From contig JADGDD010000001.1 in the NCBI GenBank assembly GCA_016745075.1, positions 1,055,125 through 1,119,124 of the forward strand: a DNA stretch of 64,000 nucleotides. Reading direction: 5' to 3'. Under the pieces are notes generated by a model that did not search any database, was not told where the DNA came from, and worked only from the letters and a program-made list of their open reading frames with translations. Every line of letters starts with the position of its first letter. Within the stretch, counting starts at the first letter, position 1. Source of the DNA: Planctomycetota bacterium (GTDB lineage: Bacteria > Planctomycetota > UBA11346). Below are positions 7,817 through 16,421 of this stretch, piece by piece. A program made the position numbers and the translations under genes.

Positions 7817-9205
7817 ATGACCACACCCACCCCATCTGAACCACATAATTTTACAAAAGTTGCGAGACCAGATCATAATGTTTCTCGCAAGCAGATCGAT
7901 GAAGATGCCATTACCATTCTGTACCGTTTAAAAAAAGCGGGATTTGAAGCCTATATTGTTGGCGGAGCCATTCGTGATTTATTGCGCGGGCTTAGCCCCA
8001 AAGACATAGACATCGCCACCGATGCAACTCCGCAACAAATACGCCGTTTATTCAGAAACAGTAGAACTATCGGCAAACGTTTTATGATCGTCCATGTTTT
8101 TTTTGGTAATAAAAACATAGAAGTTGCCACCCTTCGACAATCCACCCGCAGTACAAGTGACTTTGTTTTACCCGACCCAAATCACGATGAAAAAGACCTG
8201 TATTTACGTGATGATAATTGTTGGGGCGATGTAGAAACCGACTCATTCCGTAGGGATTTCACCATCAACGGTCTCTATTATGATATTCGTGATTTTTCCC
8301 TGATTGATTGGGTTGGCGGTATTCAAGATATTCACGACGAAACAATTCGCTGTATCGGCAATCCACAAATTCGCTTTCGAGAAGACCCTGTACGCATGTT
8401 CCGAGCAATTAAATTTGCCGCACGCTTTTCTTATACCGTAGAGCCAGAAACAGCTCAAGGTATGCACGAATGCATGAATGAAATTTCAAAAGCAAGCGCC
8501 TTTCGAGTTACAGAAGAAATGTTTCGTATCCTGATTCAGCGTAATCGCCGAAACGGATTATTGTTACTCAAAGAATACGGTGTTTTTAATCATGTCTGGC
8601 ATCAATGGTTAGAAACTATTGGCGATGAAGGCTTTGAGCAAGTTGCCGACTTCCTTGAGCAAGTAGATACTGCCGCCGAAGAAGGTCGCTATGTTCCTAT
8701 GGAGGTTACAACTGCAGGTCTCTTTCTTCCCCTCCTAGATCAAGCAGACGCACATAACGACAATTTCCATGAACACGCTAGTCGGATGGTTGAAGAAGTG
8801 CGTCAACTCAGTACCGTTATGGATCTACCAAAACGGCTCGTTGCCCAAGCTATATTACTCCTCCGCGGGCAACTCTATCTGATTTATTTTCCACACCGTA
8901 ACAAACAAGTTAAACGCTACGTCACACGTACTGAATTTGATTGGGTCTGGCGCTTACATGAATTAGCATTTGGTGACATCCCTGAATTACACGGTATTCA
9001 AGAAGTATGGGTTACCGCACGTGATCGTTATGCTCACAACACAAACAATGACATAAGTGACTGGGCTGCCAGCCCAGAAACACGTGATGTCTTTAGCTTC
9101 CGTGGAAAAACTGGCGGCGGCCGCCACAGCGACAATAATCATAGGCAACACGATAGCGTCAATCCACGTCGCCGCCGTCATTCTCGACGCTCACGTAGAT
9201 TTTAA
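7817..9205 (+). CDS. pcnB: Poly(A) polymerase I / polynucleotide adenylyltransferase
   Basis: A 462-residue class II nucleotidyltransferase that adds poly(A) to RNA 3' ends and so promotes decay. The N-terminal catalytic core shows GGAIRDLL, the metal-binding DIDIATDATP (Asp-x-Asp), RTIGKRFMIVHVFFG and IEVATLR, followed by RRDFTINGLYYD and EDPVRMFRAIKFAARF. The KRFMIVHV version is the PcnB rather than the CCA-adding variant. The C terminus carries a strongly basic Arg/His/Asn tail (about 430-462, ending RRRRHSRRSRRF), typical of PcnB and probably RNA-binding. truA begins 2 bases after the stop, implying coupled expression. Confidence 0.88.
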   Translation: MTTPTPSEPHNFTKVARPDHNVSRKQIDEDAITILYRLKKAGFEAYIVGGAIRDLLRGLSPKDIDIATDATPQQIRRLFRNSRTIGKRFMIVHVFFGNKNIEVATLRQSTRSTSDFVLPDPNHDEKDLYLRDDNCWGDVETDSFRRDFTINGLYYDIRDFSLIDWVGGIQDIHDETIRCIGNPQIRFREDPVRMFRAIKFAARFSYTVEPETAQGMHECMNEISKASAFRVTEEMFRILIQRNRRNGLLLLKEYGVFNHVWHQWLETIGDEGFEQVADFLEQVDTAAEEGRYVPMEVTTAGLFLPLLDQADAHNDNFHEHASRMVEEVRQLSTVMDLPKRLVAQAILLLRGQLYLIYFPHRNKQVKRYVTRTEFDWVWRLHELAFGDIPELHGIQEVWVTARDRYAHNTNNDISDWAASPETRDVFSFRGKTGGGRHSDNNHRQHDSVNPRRRRHSRRSRRF

Positions 9206-9207
9206 GC

Positions 9208-10005
9208 ATGCGCTATGCCCTTGAAATCGAAATGGATGGCTCCCAGCTCCACGGGACCAACCGACAAAATAATGAAGCCCGCACCCTACAAGGATTGTGC
9301 GATACAGTTCTCACCGAACTGGAAGGTACGCAAACGCATCTCTACACCGCAGGTCGCCTAGACAAAGGTGTGTGCGCCCACGCCCTCCCCTGCCATGTTG
9401 ACCTAAGTAGAAATTGGGACCCACGTACCCTCGGAAAAATACTCAATGCTCGCACACCTGAATGCATCAGTGTTGTTCGTGCTGCACGCGTAACAGACAA
9501 CTGGGTATGTCGCAGCCTATCTCAAGGCAAGACCTATGCCTACCGCGTACTTGAACGCGGTGCAGCCCCCACCTTAAACCCACGTTGTTGGTGGAAACAA
9601 CAAATCCCACACCCAACAAAGCTACATGAACTTAGCCAGCTTCTTATCGGCACCCATGACCTCTCTGGATTTGCCTGCCTACGACACGATGACACTGACA
9701 CGGAAGATGCCGTTCGTATCTATTCAAATGCACACTGGAACCGAGAAGAGCTACCCTACAATGGCGGCACACTCTGGACCTTCCGTATTACTGGCATCGG
9801 CTTTCTCTATAAACAGGTTCGTGGCATTGTCGGATCACTGGTTGCTGCTGCCATAAAACCACAACTCGAACCCATTTTTCGTGAATGTTTAACCCGTGGC
9901 CGCACCCCAGGACCTCGTTGCGGAACTATCGCCCCTGCCCACGGCCTCGCTCTTGAATCCGTTACCTATGGTGCACACACACCAGACTGGGAAATGGTCG
10001 AGTAA
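9208..10005 (+). CDS. truA: tRNA pseudouridine synthase A
   Basis: A 265-residue TruA-family enzyme, which makes pseudouridine at positions 38-40 in the tRNA anticodon arm. The catalytic motif is present as TAGRLDKGVCAH, aligned to the usual GRTDxGVHA: Arg and the catalytic Asp are retained, but Thr becomes Leu and His becomes Cys. Other family features are QGKTYAYRV, a LIGTHDLSGFAC segment (family: GxHDFxxFx), and GIGFLYKQVRGIVGSLV (family: FLYxMVRxxVG). It follows pcnB directly and precedes tRNA-Ser. The variant motif makes it a divergent TruA; an RluA-type enzyme is excluded by the overall layout. Confidence 0.85.
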   Translation: MRYALEIEMDGSQLHGTNRQNNEARTLQGLCDTVLTELEGTQTHLYTAGRLDKGVCAHALPCHVDLSRNWDPRTLGKILNARTPECISVVRAARVTDNWVCRSLSQGKTYAYRVLERGAAPTLNPRCWWKQQIPHPTKLHELSQLLIGTHDLSGFACLRHDDTDTEDAVRIYSNAHWNREELPYNGGTLWTFRITGIGFLYKQVRGIVGSLVAAAIKPQLEPIFRECLTRGRTPGPRCGTIAPAHGLALESVTYGAHTPDWEMVE

Positions 10006-10122
10006 CCGAGAAAAAGGCTACTTGACGACACCAAATACCGCCCTATTTTTCTGCCCTGCTGTTATGATAGACAGCAAGACTGGCCCGCTAGACCGTCCCT
10101 GAGACAAACTAGCAACATCACT

Positions 10123-10212
10123 GGAAAGGTGACAGAGTGGCCGAATGTACCACATTGCTAATGTGGCGTACCTTCACGGGTACCGGGGGTTCGAATCCCC
10201 CCCTTTCCGCCA
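10123..10212 (+). tRNA. tRNA-Ser (anticodon GCU)
   Basis: A 90-base class II tRNA. The acceptor stem GGAAAGG (10123-10129) pairs with CCTTTCC (10202-10208), followed by discriminator G and encoded CCA. The anticodon loop is TTGCTAA, giving GCU (serine AGC/AGU). A long variable arm (GTACC...GGTAC pairing) and a T-arm with GGTTCGAATCC are present. Its 3' end is repeated at 19021-19036, which marks it as the attachment site of the adjacent island. Confidence 0.95.
10197..10212 (+). repeat. Putative attachment site copy, left (tRNA-Ser 3' end)
   Basis: The last 16 bases of tRNA-Ser, CCCCCCCTTTCCGCCA, match 19021-19036 at 15 of 16 positions with an 11-base perfect core CCTTTCCGCCA. Site-specific integrases commonly use tRNA 3' ends, and integration restores the tRNA at one boundary, as seen here. 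Confidence 0.65.
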
Positions 10213-10221
10213 TGCGAAAAC

Positions 10222-10249
10222 AGAGACCCCGGCTTTTGTCGGGGTCTCT
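10222..10249 (+). terminator. Hairpin terminator after tRNA-Ser
   Basis: Perfect 10-base stem AGAGACCCCG / CGGGGTCTCT with loop GCTTTTGT, starting 10 bases after the tRNA CCA. The trailing sequence TCGTT is only weakly T-rich. It lies on the island side of the left repeat, so it probably came with the island. Confidence 0.65.
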
Positions 10250-10305
10250 TCGTTAATGGCTATATAAACAAGAGTTACGCACTGCGCGCAACTCCACAGG
10301 ATGAC

Positions 10306-10488
10306 TCACAATTCCTCTATTTTCCTTTGGGTTTGCCAATAATTTGGCAAACCCAAAGGAGCTACTTTTGGCATCTCGAAAAAAACAACCTGACTGGGGA
10401 GGATGGCCTGGGAGCTGTTGCGATAGTTGTCGCCAAGGACGGAAGCGAGGCGAGGGTCCACCATAAAATGTGCCGTGGTTGAGCTCAT
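10306..10488 (-). pseudogene. Truncated HATPase-type ATP-binding protein (N terminus only)
   Basis: A 60-codon frame whose first 29 residues begin MSSTTAHFMVDPRLASVLGD, then NYRNSSQAI. This is the typical opening of GHKL/HATPase proteins, where it continues into a Glu/Asp-Asn-Ala-Trp-Asp-Ala helix. A strong ribosome binding site, AGGAGGAG, lies just upstream of the ATG. After about residue 29 the homology-like sequence stops; the remainder reads through AT-richer DNA and a 17-base hairpin. It is therefore best seen as the 5' stump of the next gene in the hsd operon, cut off at about position 10400 by the deletion or junction that formed the island's left edge. Confidence 0.55.
10323..10360. 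repeat. 17-base perfect inverted repeat
   Basis: Arms TCCTTTGGGTTTGCCAA (10323-10339) and its exact reverse complement (10344-10360) flank a TAAT loop. It lies between tRNA-Ser and the truncated HATPase gene, inside the island's left edge. No T-run follows on either strand, so it is not a standard terminator. It may be a recombination or replication-related hairpin; nothing in the sequence settles this. Confidence 0.7.
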
Positions 10489-10527
10489 TGTTTCTCCTCC
10501 TACATGTTTTCTTTTTCTGTGTTTTCC

Positions 10528-10713
10528 TCACCGATCCTCCTTGAGGACCTCGGTAGTGGTTTCTATAATGAGAGCCCGTGGTTGATACCACAGTGTTGGC
10601 GCTTCCGGTTGGCGAGTAAACTCTTCGAGGTGATTGTCGTTACTGAAGACCGGCCAGCCTGTCGTAGAGCATGTTCTATCGTTGCTTGGACTCAGCCTGC
10701 TATGGATTTCCAT
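10528..10713 (-). CDS. Small protein downstream of hsdR, unrecognised
   Basis: A 61-residue frame starting 10 bases after the hsdR stop, with ACGGAG just before the ATG. It includes TTGWPVFSNDNHLEEFTRQP and then a strand-like PTLWYQPRALIIETTTEVL. Composition is protein-like and codon use matches hsdR, so it is probably a real fifth cistron of the hsd operon, 39 bases upstream of the truncated HATPase start. No family was recognised. It may be a complete small protein or a domain split from a larger one. Confidence 0.5.
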   Translation of the reverse strand: MEIHSRLSPSNDRTCSTTGWPVFSNDNHLEEFTRQPEAPTLWYQPRALIIETTTEVLKEDR

Positions 10714-10723
10714 TCTCCGTTCC

Positions 10724-13700
10724 CTACCCAACCCCAGCCTGTGGGTCGGCAAGCTTGAACGCATCTAGTGCATCAAATAACCCATCAATCACGGCGTCCT
10801 TGCCTGCAAACAGCTCTTCAGGGCCTCCAGCATGTAGTCCGCTGAAGGGCGGCTCGTACAGGGCGGAGGCATCCATGACGCCTTTGTGGCTGAGTTGGTC
10901 GATGATGAGTTCGACGAAGCGGATTTGTTGCGGGCTCAGGTTGCGATCTGTGAGGAACGTTGAGAAGGCCTGCTGAACGGTGCTGCGGTCCATGCCGACC
11001 ATGCTGCGGATGAAGTGGGCGAGGCTGGGGGCGTCTTCGCGTTCGAGGAGGTCGTACAGCAGTTGTTCACCTTCGCCGTCGCCCAGCTCAATCAGTATGC
11101 GTTCCATGCTGTGCAGGTCGGTTAGGGTTAAGGATTGGTTGCAGCGCAAGCGTTGGATCACCAGATGGTCTTGGTGCTCCTTGAGGTAACTGGCGACTTT
11201 CTTAGCGTATTGGACACCGGTCATGGTGGGCATGTAGACGACTTCTTCATCGCTGATGTCCCGAATATCGTCTGCGAAATCGGTGTAAATGATCTTCTGG
11301 CTGCCCTTGTCGATAAATTGAGCCAAGCCGCGTAGACGCAGGCGCATGTCTTCCAGCATGGCCAGATTCAGGCCTTCCCAAAATTCGGGCTGCTGCATAC
11401 TGCAGAGGTAGGCGAGCTGCGCTTGTACCGCCGGGATGGTAGTCTTCTCTTCCAGCTTGCTGGCCATCTCCATCACCTGACGGCGCAGCGTTTCCAGCTG
11501 CCTCGTATTGGCGGTAACTAACGCCAGCTGCATGCGGGTGGCCTTCATGTCAAACAGGCGGGCCTCGACCTGATCGGCCTCTTGCTCATTCGGCAGGCCA
11601 GCGATGCGGCTCTTGAGCGCTTCACGGTCGCTCTCAGTCAGCTTCTTCCAGCGTTCGCGTTGCTGATAGCGTTCGACGGCTTCCAGTTCCATGCGAACCA
11701 TGAAGTTGTCCGCATTCATGGCTGCCACTTCACCATGCAGGGTATCGATCAGACTGGTGTTCAGTTGGGCTTCCTCATCCCCATCCTTTTGCTCCTGAAT
11801 ATACCCCAAGAGATCCACACGGGCCGCAAAAAGACGCTGACCCAAAGCTGGCGTGGCGCTGGCGTTGATGCCTTCTGGATTCTCTTTGAAGAAGTCGAAG
11901 TTGCCGCAGCAGTCAAAGATGCGGAAGTCTTCTTTATCGGAGCCGATTCCGAAGAGGTCTGGACACAGGCGCGTACCTCGGCCAATCATCTGCCAGAATT
12001 TAGTCTTGCTGTAGACAGGTTTAAAGAAGACCAAATTCAGCACCTCGGGCACATCAATGCCGGTATCCAGCATGTCCACCGAAATAGCGATATGTGGGTT
12101 CTTGCCGGGGATCGAGAAGTCGTCGATCAAACTTTGCGGGTAGGTTGCCTGATTGTCGATGACGCGGGCAAAGTGCCCTTTGAGGTGAGGATAATGATGA
12201 TCGAAACGTTCCTCTATGAACTCGGCATGCTTGTGATTGCGAGCGAAGATGATGGTTTTGCCCAGTCTGTCCCCCGCTTCTACCTTGTTACCATGCTCCA
12301 TGAGATGTTTCAGCACCTTGTCCACGGTGTCGATATTGAAGAGCCACTTATTGATGGCCGAGTTTGCCACTTCATGGGGCACCGGCTGGTCATCACCCCA
12401 GTCCAGAGCCTCCCACGCAGCCTTCTCTTCGTCGCTTAGTTTGTCGTAGTTGATGCCCTCACGCACAAAGCCCAGTTCCAGCTTGCGCAGGCGCGGCGGT
12501 ACCAAATAGCCCTCGCTGACGGCCTTATCCAATTCATAGGCATCGGTGGGCACGCCATCTTCCAGATCAAAGAGACCGTAGGTATTCTTGTCGATCTGGT
12601 CGCGGGGCGTAGCGGTCAGGCCCACCAACTGTGCATCGAAATAGCGGAAGATCTCACCATACTTCTGGTACACCGAGCGGTGCGCTTCATCAATAATAAT
12701 GAGATCGAAATGGCCCACGCCGAAGCGCTGGCTGCCATCGGCTTGGCACTCATTGATCAGGCCCATCATGGTAGGATAGGTACTAACATAGACCCGGCCT
12801 TCCTTGTCTTTCTCGCTAACAAGGTTCACCGGACTGGAATCAGGCAGAAAGGCTTTGAAGGCATTGGCGGCCTGATTGACCAGTGAGATGCGGTCGGCCA
12901 AGAACAGCACCCGCTTAGCCCATCCCGCCCGTTGCAGGGCATCCACAAGAGCAATGGCGCAGCGGGTCTTGCCGGTGCCGGTGGCCATCACCAGCAGGGC
13001 CTTGCGCTGTTTCTGCTCAAAGTGGGCGAAGACGCTCTTAATGGCCCGCTTCTGATAATAGCGCCCCGCGATCTCGTCTTTGCTGCTAACGCTGCTCAGG
13101 GCTTGGGCCTGCTCACGGCGGCGGATCAGGCGCTCCAGCTCAGCTTGCTGATAAAATCCCGACACCCGACGCGGTGGGTAATTGAGATCATCCCACATCC
13201 ATGTCAGGTAACCATTGGTGTAGAAGATGATCGGGCGTTGACCGTGCATCTGCTCTAAACAATCGGCATAGAGCTTGGCCTGCTGCTTGCCTTTTTTGGG
13301 GTCGGCGCTGGTGCGCTTGGCCTCGACCACCGCCAGCGCTTTGCCGTCGGCACCCCAGAGCACATAGTCGGCAAAACCGATACCCTTGTTATTGGGCATG
13401 CCCGTGACTTCGTATTCCCGATCCTGCTTCTGATCCAATTTCCAACCAGCGCGGCCAAGGTCGGCATCAATCAAATAATCGCGGGTTTCGGCCTCAGAAT
13501 AATCATGGGGATCGGGCTTGGTTTCAATCGCAGAGCGAGCGGCGGCCAGTTCTTGGCGCAGGGCTTGCAGCTCAGCATCTTGGGCATCCTGCTTGCGCTG
13601 GTTTTCCTCCCCAGCTTTGCGCTCATCGGCCAGTTGCTTGGCAAGTGCTTCCAGCTCTTTGCGGGGAACAGCATCACCGCTGCGGGCTGGCTTGGGCACC

Positions 13701-14113
13701 GCCTCATTGGTCCATGCGATGCCCTCGCAGGCTGTCTGTGGCTGATAGTGGCGCACCAACCAATAGCAGAAATGCCACAATTCCTTCACCACTTGCAGAG
13801 CATCGTACTGGCGCGGGGCGCGGTGTTCATGCACCGCCTGATTACCAAGACGATGAATCAGCTTGATCTTGGCATGCAGCGATTGCGGCAGCAGATTACG
13901 AAAACAGGGCTCATGCAGCAAGGCCCCGAGATTGCTATCATAGGGCTGCTTCAAGCTGGCATCATAACGGTAGAGCCACTTCACCACCATTTCCAAGGCG
14001 AAGCGGGCATGGAAACAGGCCGCGCGTGGGTCGCCGTGAATATGCCCCTCGGCTTTTTGCGCAGCATCACGCAGGGATAACAGGCTGTCAGGGATGAAGG
14101 CGAAATTGCTCAT
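10724..14113 (-). CDS. hsdR: Type I restriction enzyme, R subunit
   Basis: A 1129-residue motor and nuclease subunit that translocates DNA and cleaves unmodified foreign DNA with HsdM and HsdS. The N terminus (about 1-140) is a DUF4145-like helical domain, followed by a charged coiled stretch (150-195). The PD-(D/E)xK nuclease is visible as GFADYVLWG and AVVEAKR (Asp249, Glu264, Lys266). The superfamily 2 helicase core has Walker A ATGTGKT (377-383), DEAH (475-478) and LTATP shortly after, with late GRGTR. Length and layout match EcoEI-type HsdR. It starts one base after hsdS ends. The gene appears intact. Confidence 0.93.
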   Translation of the reverse strand: MSNFAFIPDSLLSLRDAAQKAEGHIHGDPRAACFHARFALEMVVKWLYRYDASLKQPYDSNLGALLHEPCFRNLLPQSLHAKIKLIHRLGNQAVHEHRAPRQYDALQVVKELWHFCYWLVRHYQPQTACEGIAWTNEAVPKPARSGDAVPRKELEALAKQLADERKAGEENQRKQDAQDAELQALRQELAAARSAIETKPDPHDYSEAETRDYLIDADLGRAGWKLDQKQDREYEVTGMPNNKGIGFADYVLWGADGKALAVVEAKRTSADPKKGKQQAKLYADCLEQMHGQRPIIFYTNGYLTWMWDDLNYPPRRVSGFYQQAELERLIRRREQAQALSSVSSKDEIAGRYYQKRAIKSVFAHFEQKQRKALLVMATGTGKTRCAIALVDALQRAGWAKRVLFLADRISLVNQAANAFKAFLPDSSPVNLVSEKDKEGRVYVSTYPTMMGLINECQADGSQRFGVGHFDLIIIDEAHRSVYQKYGEIFRYFDAQLVGLTATPRDQIDKNTYGLFDLEDGVPTDAYELDKAVSEGYLVPPRLRKLELGFVREGINYDKLSDEEKAAWEALDWGDDQPVPHEVANSAINKWLFNIDTVDKVLKHLMEHGNKVEAGDRLGKTIIFARNHKHAEFIEERFDHHYPHLKGHFARVIDNQATYPQSLIDDFSIPGKNPHIAISVDMLDTGIDVPEVLNLVFFKPVYSKTKFWQMIGRGTRLCPDLFGIGSDKEDFRIFDCCGNFDFFKENPEGINASATPALGQRLFAARVDLLGYIQEQKDGDEEAQLNTSLIDTLHGEVAAMNADNFMVRMELEAVERYQQRERWKKLTESDREALKSRIAGLPNEQEADQVEARLFDMKATRMQLALVTANTRQLETLRRQVMEMASKLEEKTTIPAVQAQLAYLCSMQQPEFWEGLNLAMLEDMRLRLRGLAQFIDKGSQKIIYTDFADDIRDISDEEVVYMPTMTGVQYAKKVASYLKEHQDHLVIQRLRCNQSLTLTDLHSMERILIELGDGEGEQLLYDLLEREDAPSLAHFIRSMVGMDRSTVQQAFSTFLTDRNLSPQQIRFVELIIDQLSHKGVMDASALYEPPFSGLHAGGPEELFAGKDAVIDGLFDALDAFKLADPQAGVG

Positions 14114-14114
14114 G

Positions 14115-15290
14115 CTAGAGCTTTCCCGTGAAGGCGCGGTCTTGGAGTGAGGCGAAGAGAGTGTCGAGTTCGGCGAGGTGGGTTCGGTGTTTGGTTTTTT
14201 GGGATTCGATTTTTTCGACGATTGAGGCGAAGTGTCGTTGGTCCTTCAATGGCGGGACAGGGATAGGCAATTCTCTAATGTTTGTCAGGCTTATATTTGC
14301 ACGAGCACCTTCAACACGATTGCCGAGGAGAAGCATCTTGCCGCAGTTGGATGATAGAAAGGCAGCAACATATATTGGCTCAACTTCGCGGTTAAGTGTG
14401 ACGACGGCCACAGCCTGATTGATATTTGCCTGATCTGGTCCCTCGCAATAAAGGCACGATCTTCCGATAGACGCACCAACTAGGTTTATGAGAATATCTT
14501 GTCCTTTAAGTGCAGACCTTGAAAGTTTTTTGTGAAACTCTATCGGGATGTATTTGGGCGAGGAGATATCGAGGTAGCCATCCCTTACATTTTCACTGGT
14601 TACAAAAAGTGCCCCTGAATTTTGATACTCATGTCCCTGCCATTTTGGAGACTCACCCTTTGTAACACGACTTGCTAGAGTAGCCATTGGCCTAACTTCC
14701 CACCCCTTCGGGTTCGTTACGGGATCGCCGAAGAGGTCGAGGAAGGTGGCTTGCAGGAGGTCGTCGAGTTGGCTCAAGGCCTCGCGGCGTTTGGCTCGCA
14801 GGCTGTCTGCGGCGTCGAGGATTGCCGCGATCCGCTTTTGCTCAGGCAGGGGCGGGAGTGGGATGGTGGAACTTTTGACCTTGGCGTCCGACACCGCTGG
14901 ATAGTTGGCTCCAGTGGCCACAGAAACCATGCAATCCACGAAAATTGAGGTCTTCACCCAGTGAAATAGATACCTGTGATGCAATTTCTTCGGTTCTGGT
15001 CTAAGTACACAATAACCCGTCGACGCAGTCATCCCATCGTGGCAAGCTTCCACTAACGCAACGCCATTGAGATTTGGACGAACAGTAGAGACAAGCACAT
15101 CATCTTTGGCTACAATTTGTCGCGCACGACTGGGGGCATCAGTGCACGACAGCTTCTCTGTGCTTGAGATAATCTTGGTGTCCTTGTCAACGGAGCTGAG
15201 GTCTATGTAATCAAATGTACCGACGACTTCAGCTTTGGGGTTCCAAGTCCTACAGCGACTAACAACCTTTCCGATTGGAACGGAACTCAC
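14115..15290 (-). CDS. hsdS: Type I restriction enzyme, S (specificity) subunit
   Basis: A 391-residue DNA-recognition subunit with two target-recognition domains (about 1-140 and 205-335). Each is followed by a conserved helical spacer beginning with a Pro-rich signature (PLPPLPEQKRIAAIL near 145, VPPLKDQRHFASIVEKI near 340), the usual half-repeat structure of HsdS. It starts with GTG at 15290, which overlaps the TGA of the upstream 35-residue frame, indicating translational coupling to that small ORF. The recognition sequence cannot be predicted by eye. Confidence 0.92.
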   Translation of the reverse strand: MSSVPIGKVVSRCRTWNPKAEVVGTFDYIDLSSVDKDTKIISSTEKLSCTDAPSRARQIVAKDDVLVSTVRPNLNGVALVEACHDGMTASTGYCVLRPEPKKLHHRYLFHWVKTSIFVDCMVSVATGANYPAVSDAKVKSSTIPLPPLPEQKRIAAILDAADSLRAKRREALSQLDDLLQATFLDLFGDPVTNPKGWEVRPMATLASRVTKGESPKWQGHEYQNSGALFVTSENVRDGYLDISSPKYIPIEFHKKLSRSALKGQDILINLVGASIGRSCLYCEGPDQANINQAVAVVTLNREVEPIYVAAFLSSNCGKMLLLGNRVEGARANISLTNIRELPIPVPPLKDQRHFASIVEKIESQKTKHRTHLAELDTLFASLQDRAFTGKL

Positions 15291-15352
15291 GAGAACACCC
15301 CCTCAAGCTCAGCCATCCCCTTGGCAATTTCATCCTCCAGCTTCGCCAGTCG
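15287..15352 (-). repeat. Direct repeat of hsdM 3' end, copy 2
   Basis: 66 bases aligned without gaps to 16418-16483, about 82% identical by hand count. The two copies flank the DUF1016 gene in the same orientation. Confidence 0.7.
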
Positions 15353-15394
15353 CCCAGACATGACCATCATTTCGTGGGGCACCTTATTGCTCAT
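15287..15394 (-). CDS. 35-residue ORF duplicating the HsdM C-terminal tail
   Basis: The short frame contains RLAKLEDEIAKGMAELE, nearly the same as the last residues of HsdM (RLAKLEKEIAKGTAELE). The two share 16 of 21 terminal residues and about 54 of 66 bases (15287-15352 against 16418-16483). Its ATG overlaps the 3' end of the DUF1016 gene and its TGA overlaps the hsdS GTG, just where the real hsdM stop would be expected in a normal hsdM-hsdS junction. It may encode a tiny coupling peptide or simply be a duplication scar left when the DUF1016 gene entered the operon. Confidence 0.55.
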   Translation of the reverse strand: MSNKVPHEMMVMSGRLAKLEDEIAKGMAELEGVFS

Positions 15395-16421
15395 CGTCAT
15401 CTCCCTGTGGCATTTCCAGCACATGCCGCGTTTCTAATTCCTGCGCGAGTTCTTGTTCGGTCGGTAGGACGCGCAAATACTTGGCGGCGAAGAGTTGTTC
15501 GTTGCCCTGTAAGACGGAATATTTAACCACGGTTTCATCACGGTCAGCGCATAAGATGATGCCGATGGTGGGATTGTCATCTGCACCGCGTTTGAGGTCG
15601 TCGAACATGCGCACATACATGTCCATCTGGCCGATGTCCTGATGGGCAAGTTTGTCGGCCTTGAGGTCGATCAGGACAAAGCACTTGAGCAGATAATTGT
15701 AAAACACCAGATCGACATAAAAGTGGCTGGTTTCGCTGCTGATGCGGAATTGTCTGCCGACAAAGGAGAAGCCACGACCGAGTTCCAGCAGGAAGGTCTG
15801 CAACTTGCCGATCAGGGCGCTTTCCAGATCAGCCTCGTGCAGGCGGTGGTCCGTGGGCAGGTCGAGAAACTCTAAGACATAGGGATCTTTGAGCAGCTGT
15901 TCGGGGCGCAGGGCTGGGCCGGTCGCTGATTCGCTGCTGGTGGGTTTACTGAGCAGGCGTTGGTGCCAGCCCGAACGGATGTTGCGTTCTAATTCGCGGC
16001 TGCTCCAACCCTGATTGGCGGCTTCTTCGATGTAATACTGCCGTGCTTGGGCATCTGCCACGCGCATGATGAGGCGGTAGTGGGTCCAGCCTAATTCGCT
16101 ACGCAGTGCGTAGCCTTTTGCCTTCTCGGCAAAATCAGGAAAGGTGAGATAGAATTGGCGGAAATTTTTGAGGTTGGCAACGGAAAAGCCTTTGCCGAAT
16201 TCCTCGCCGAGGCGTTTGGAGAGTTCGCTGATCAAGGCCTTGCCGTAGGCTGCCTTGGCTGCGCCGTTCTGCTCTTCCAGTACGATACGCTGGCCAATCT
16301 GCCAGTAGGCTTCCACCATGATGAAGTTAATGCTGGCTGCGGCCTTGCGCCGGGCCTGTTGCAGGATCGTCCGCACCGCATCAAAGAAGGCTGATGATGG
16401 CTTGCCGACGGGATCGGTCAT
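15384..16421 (-). CDS. DUF1016 / YhcG-family PD-(D/E)xK nuclease
   Basis: A 345-residue protein. The N-terminal half (about 10-170) is the DUF1016 helical domain (EAYWQIGQRIVLEEQ, FSVANLKNFRQFYLTFP, ELGWTHYRLIMRV, YYIEEAANQGWSSRELERNI). The C-terminal half carries the nuclease fold: FVGRQFRI, then YVDLVFYNYLLKCFVLIDLK, giving an Asp and Asp-x-Lys type metal site, then GIILCAD. YhcG-like proteins are often found next to type I restriction genes and in defence islands; their exact role is unsettled. It overlaps hsdM by ATGA and the small hsdM-tail ORF by 11 bases, so it is translated within the hsd operon. Confidence 0.88.
   Translation of the reverse strand: MTDPVGKPSSAFFDAVRTILQQARRKAAASINFIMVEAYWQIGQRIVLEEQNGAAKAAYGKALISELSKRLGEEFGKGFSVANLKNFRQFYLTFPDFAEKAKGYALRSELGWTHYRLIMRVADAQARQYYIEEAANQGWSSRELERNIRSGWHQRLLSKPTSSESATGPALRPEQLLKDPYVLEFLDLPTDHRLHEADLESALIGKLQTFLLELGRGFSFVGRQFRISSETSHFYVDLVFYNYLLKCFVLIDLKADKLAHQDIGQMDMYVRMFDDLKRGADDNPTIGIILCADRDETVVKYSVLQGNEQLFAAKYLRVLPTEQELAQELETRHVLEMPQGDDDEQ

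Noticed and set aside
10022..10068. Promoter for tRNA-Ser (TTGACG at 10022 and TATGAT at 10063)
   Set aside because: The two boxes are 35 bases apart. A TATTTT box at 10044 has better spacing but is weak, so no promoter was assigned.
10253..10591. A 112-codon leftward frame over the region between tRNA-Ser and hsdR
   Set aside because: It crosses the strong start of the HATPase remnant and the 17-base hairpin in another frame, has a low-complexity basic composition, and no ribosome binding site. Treated as spurious.
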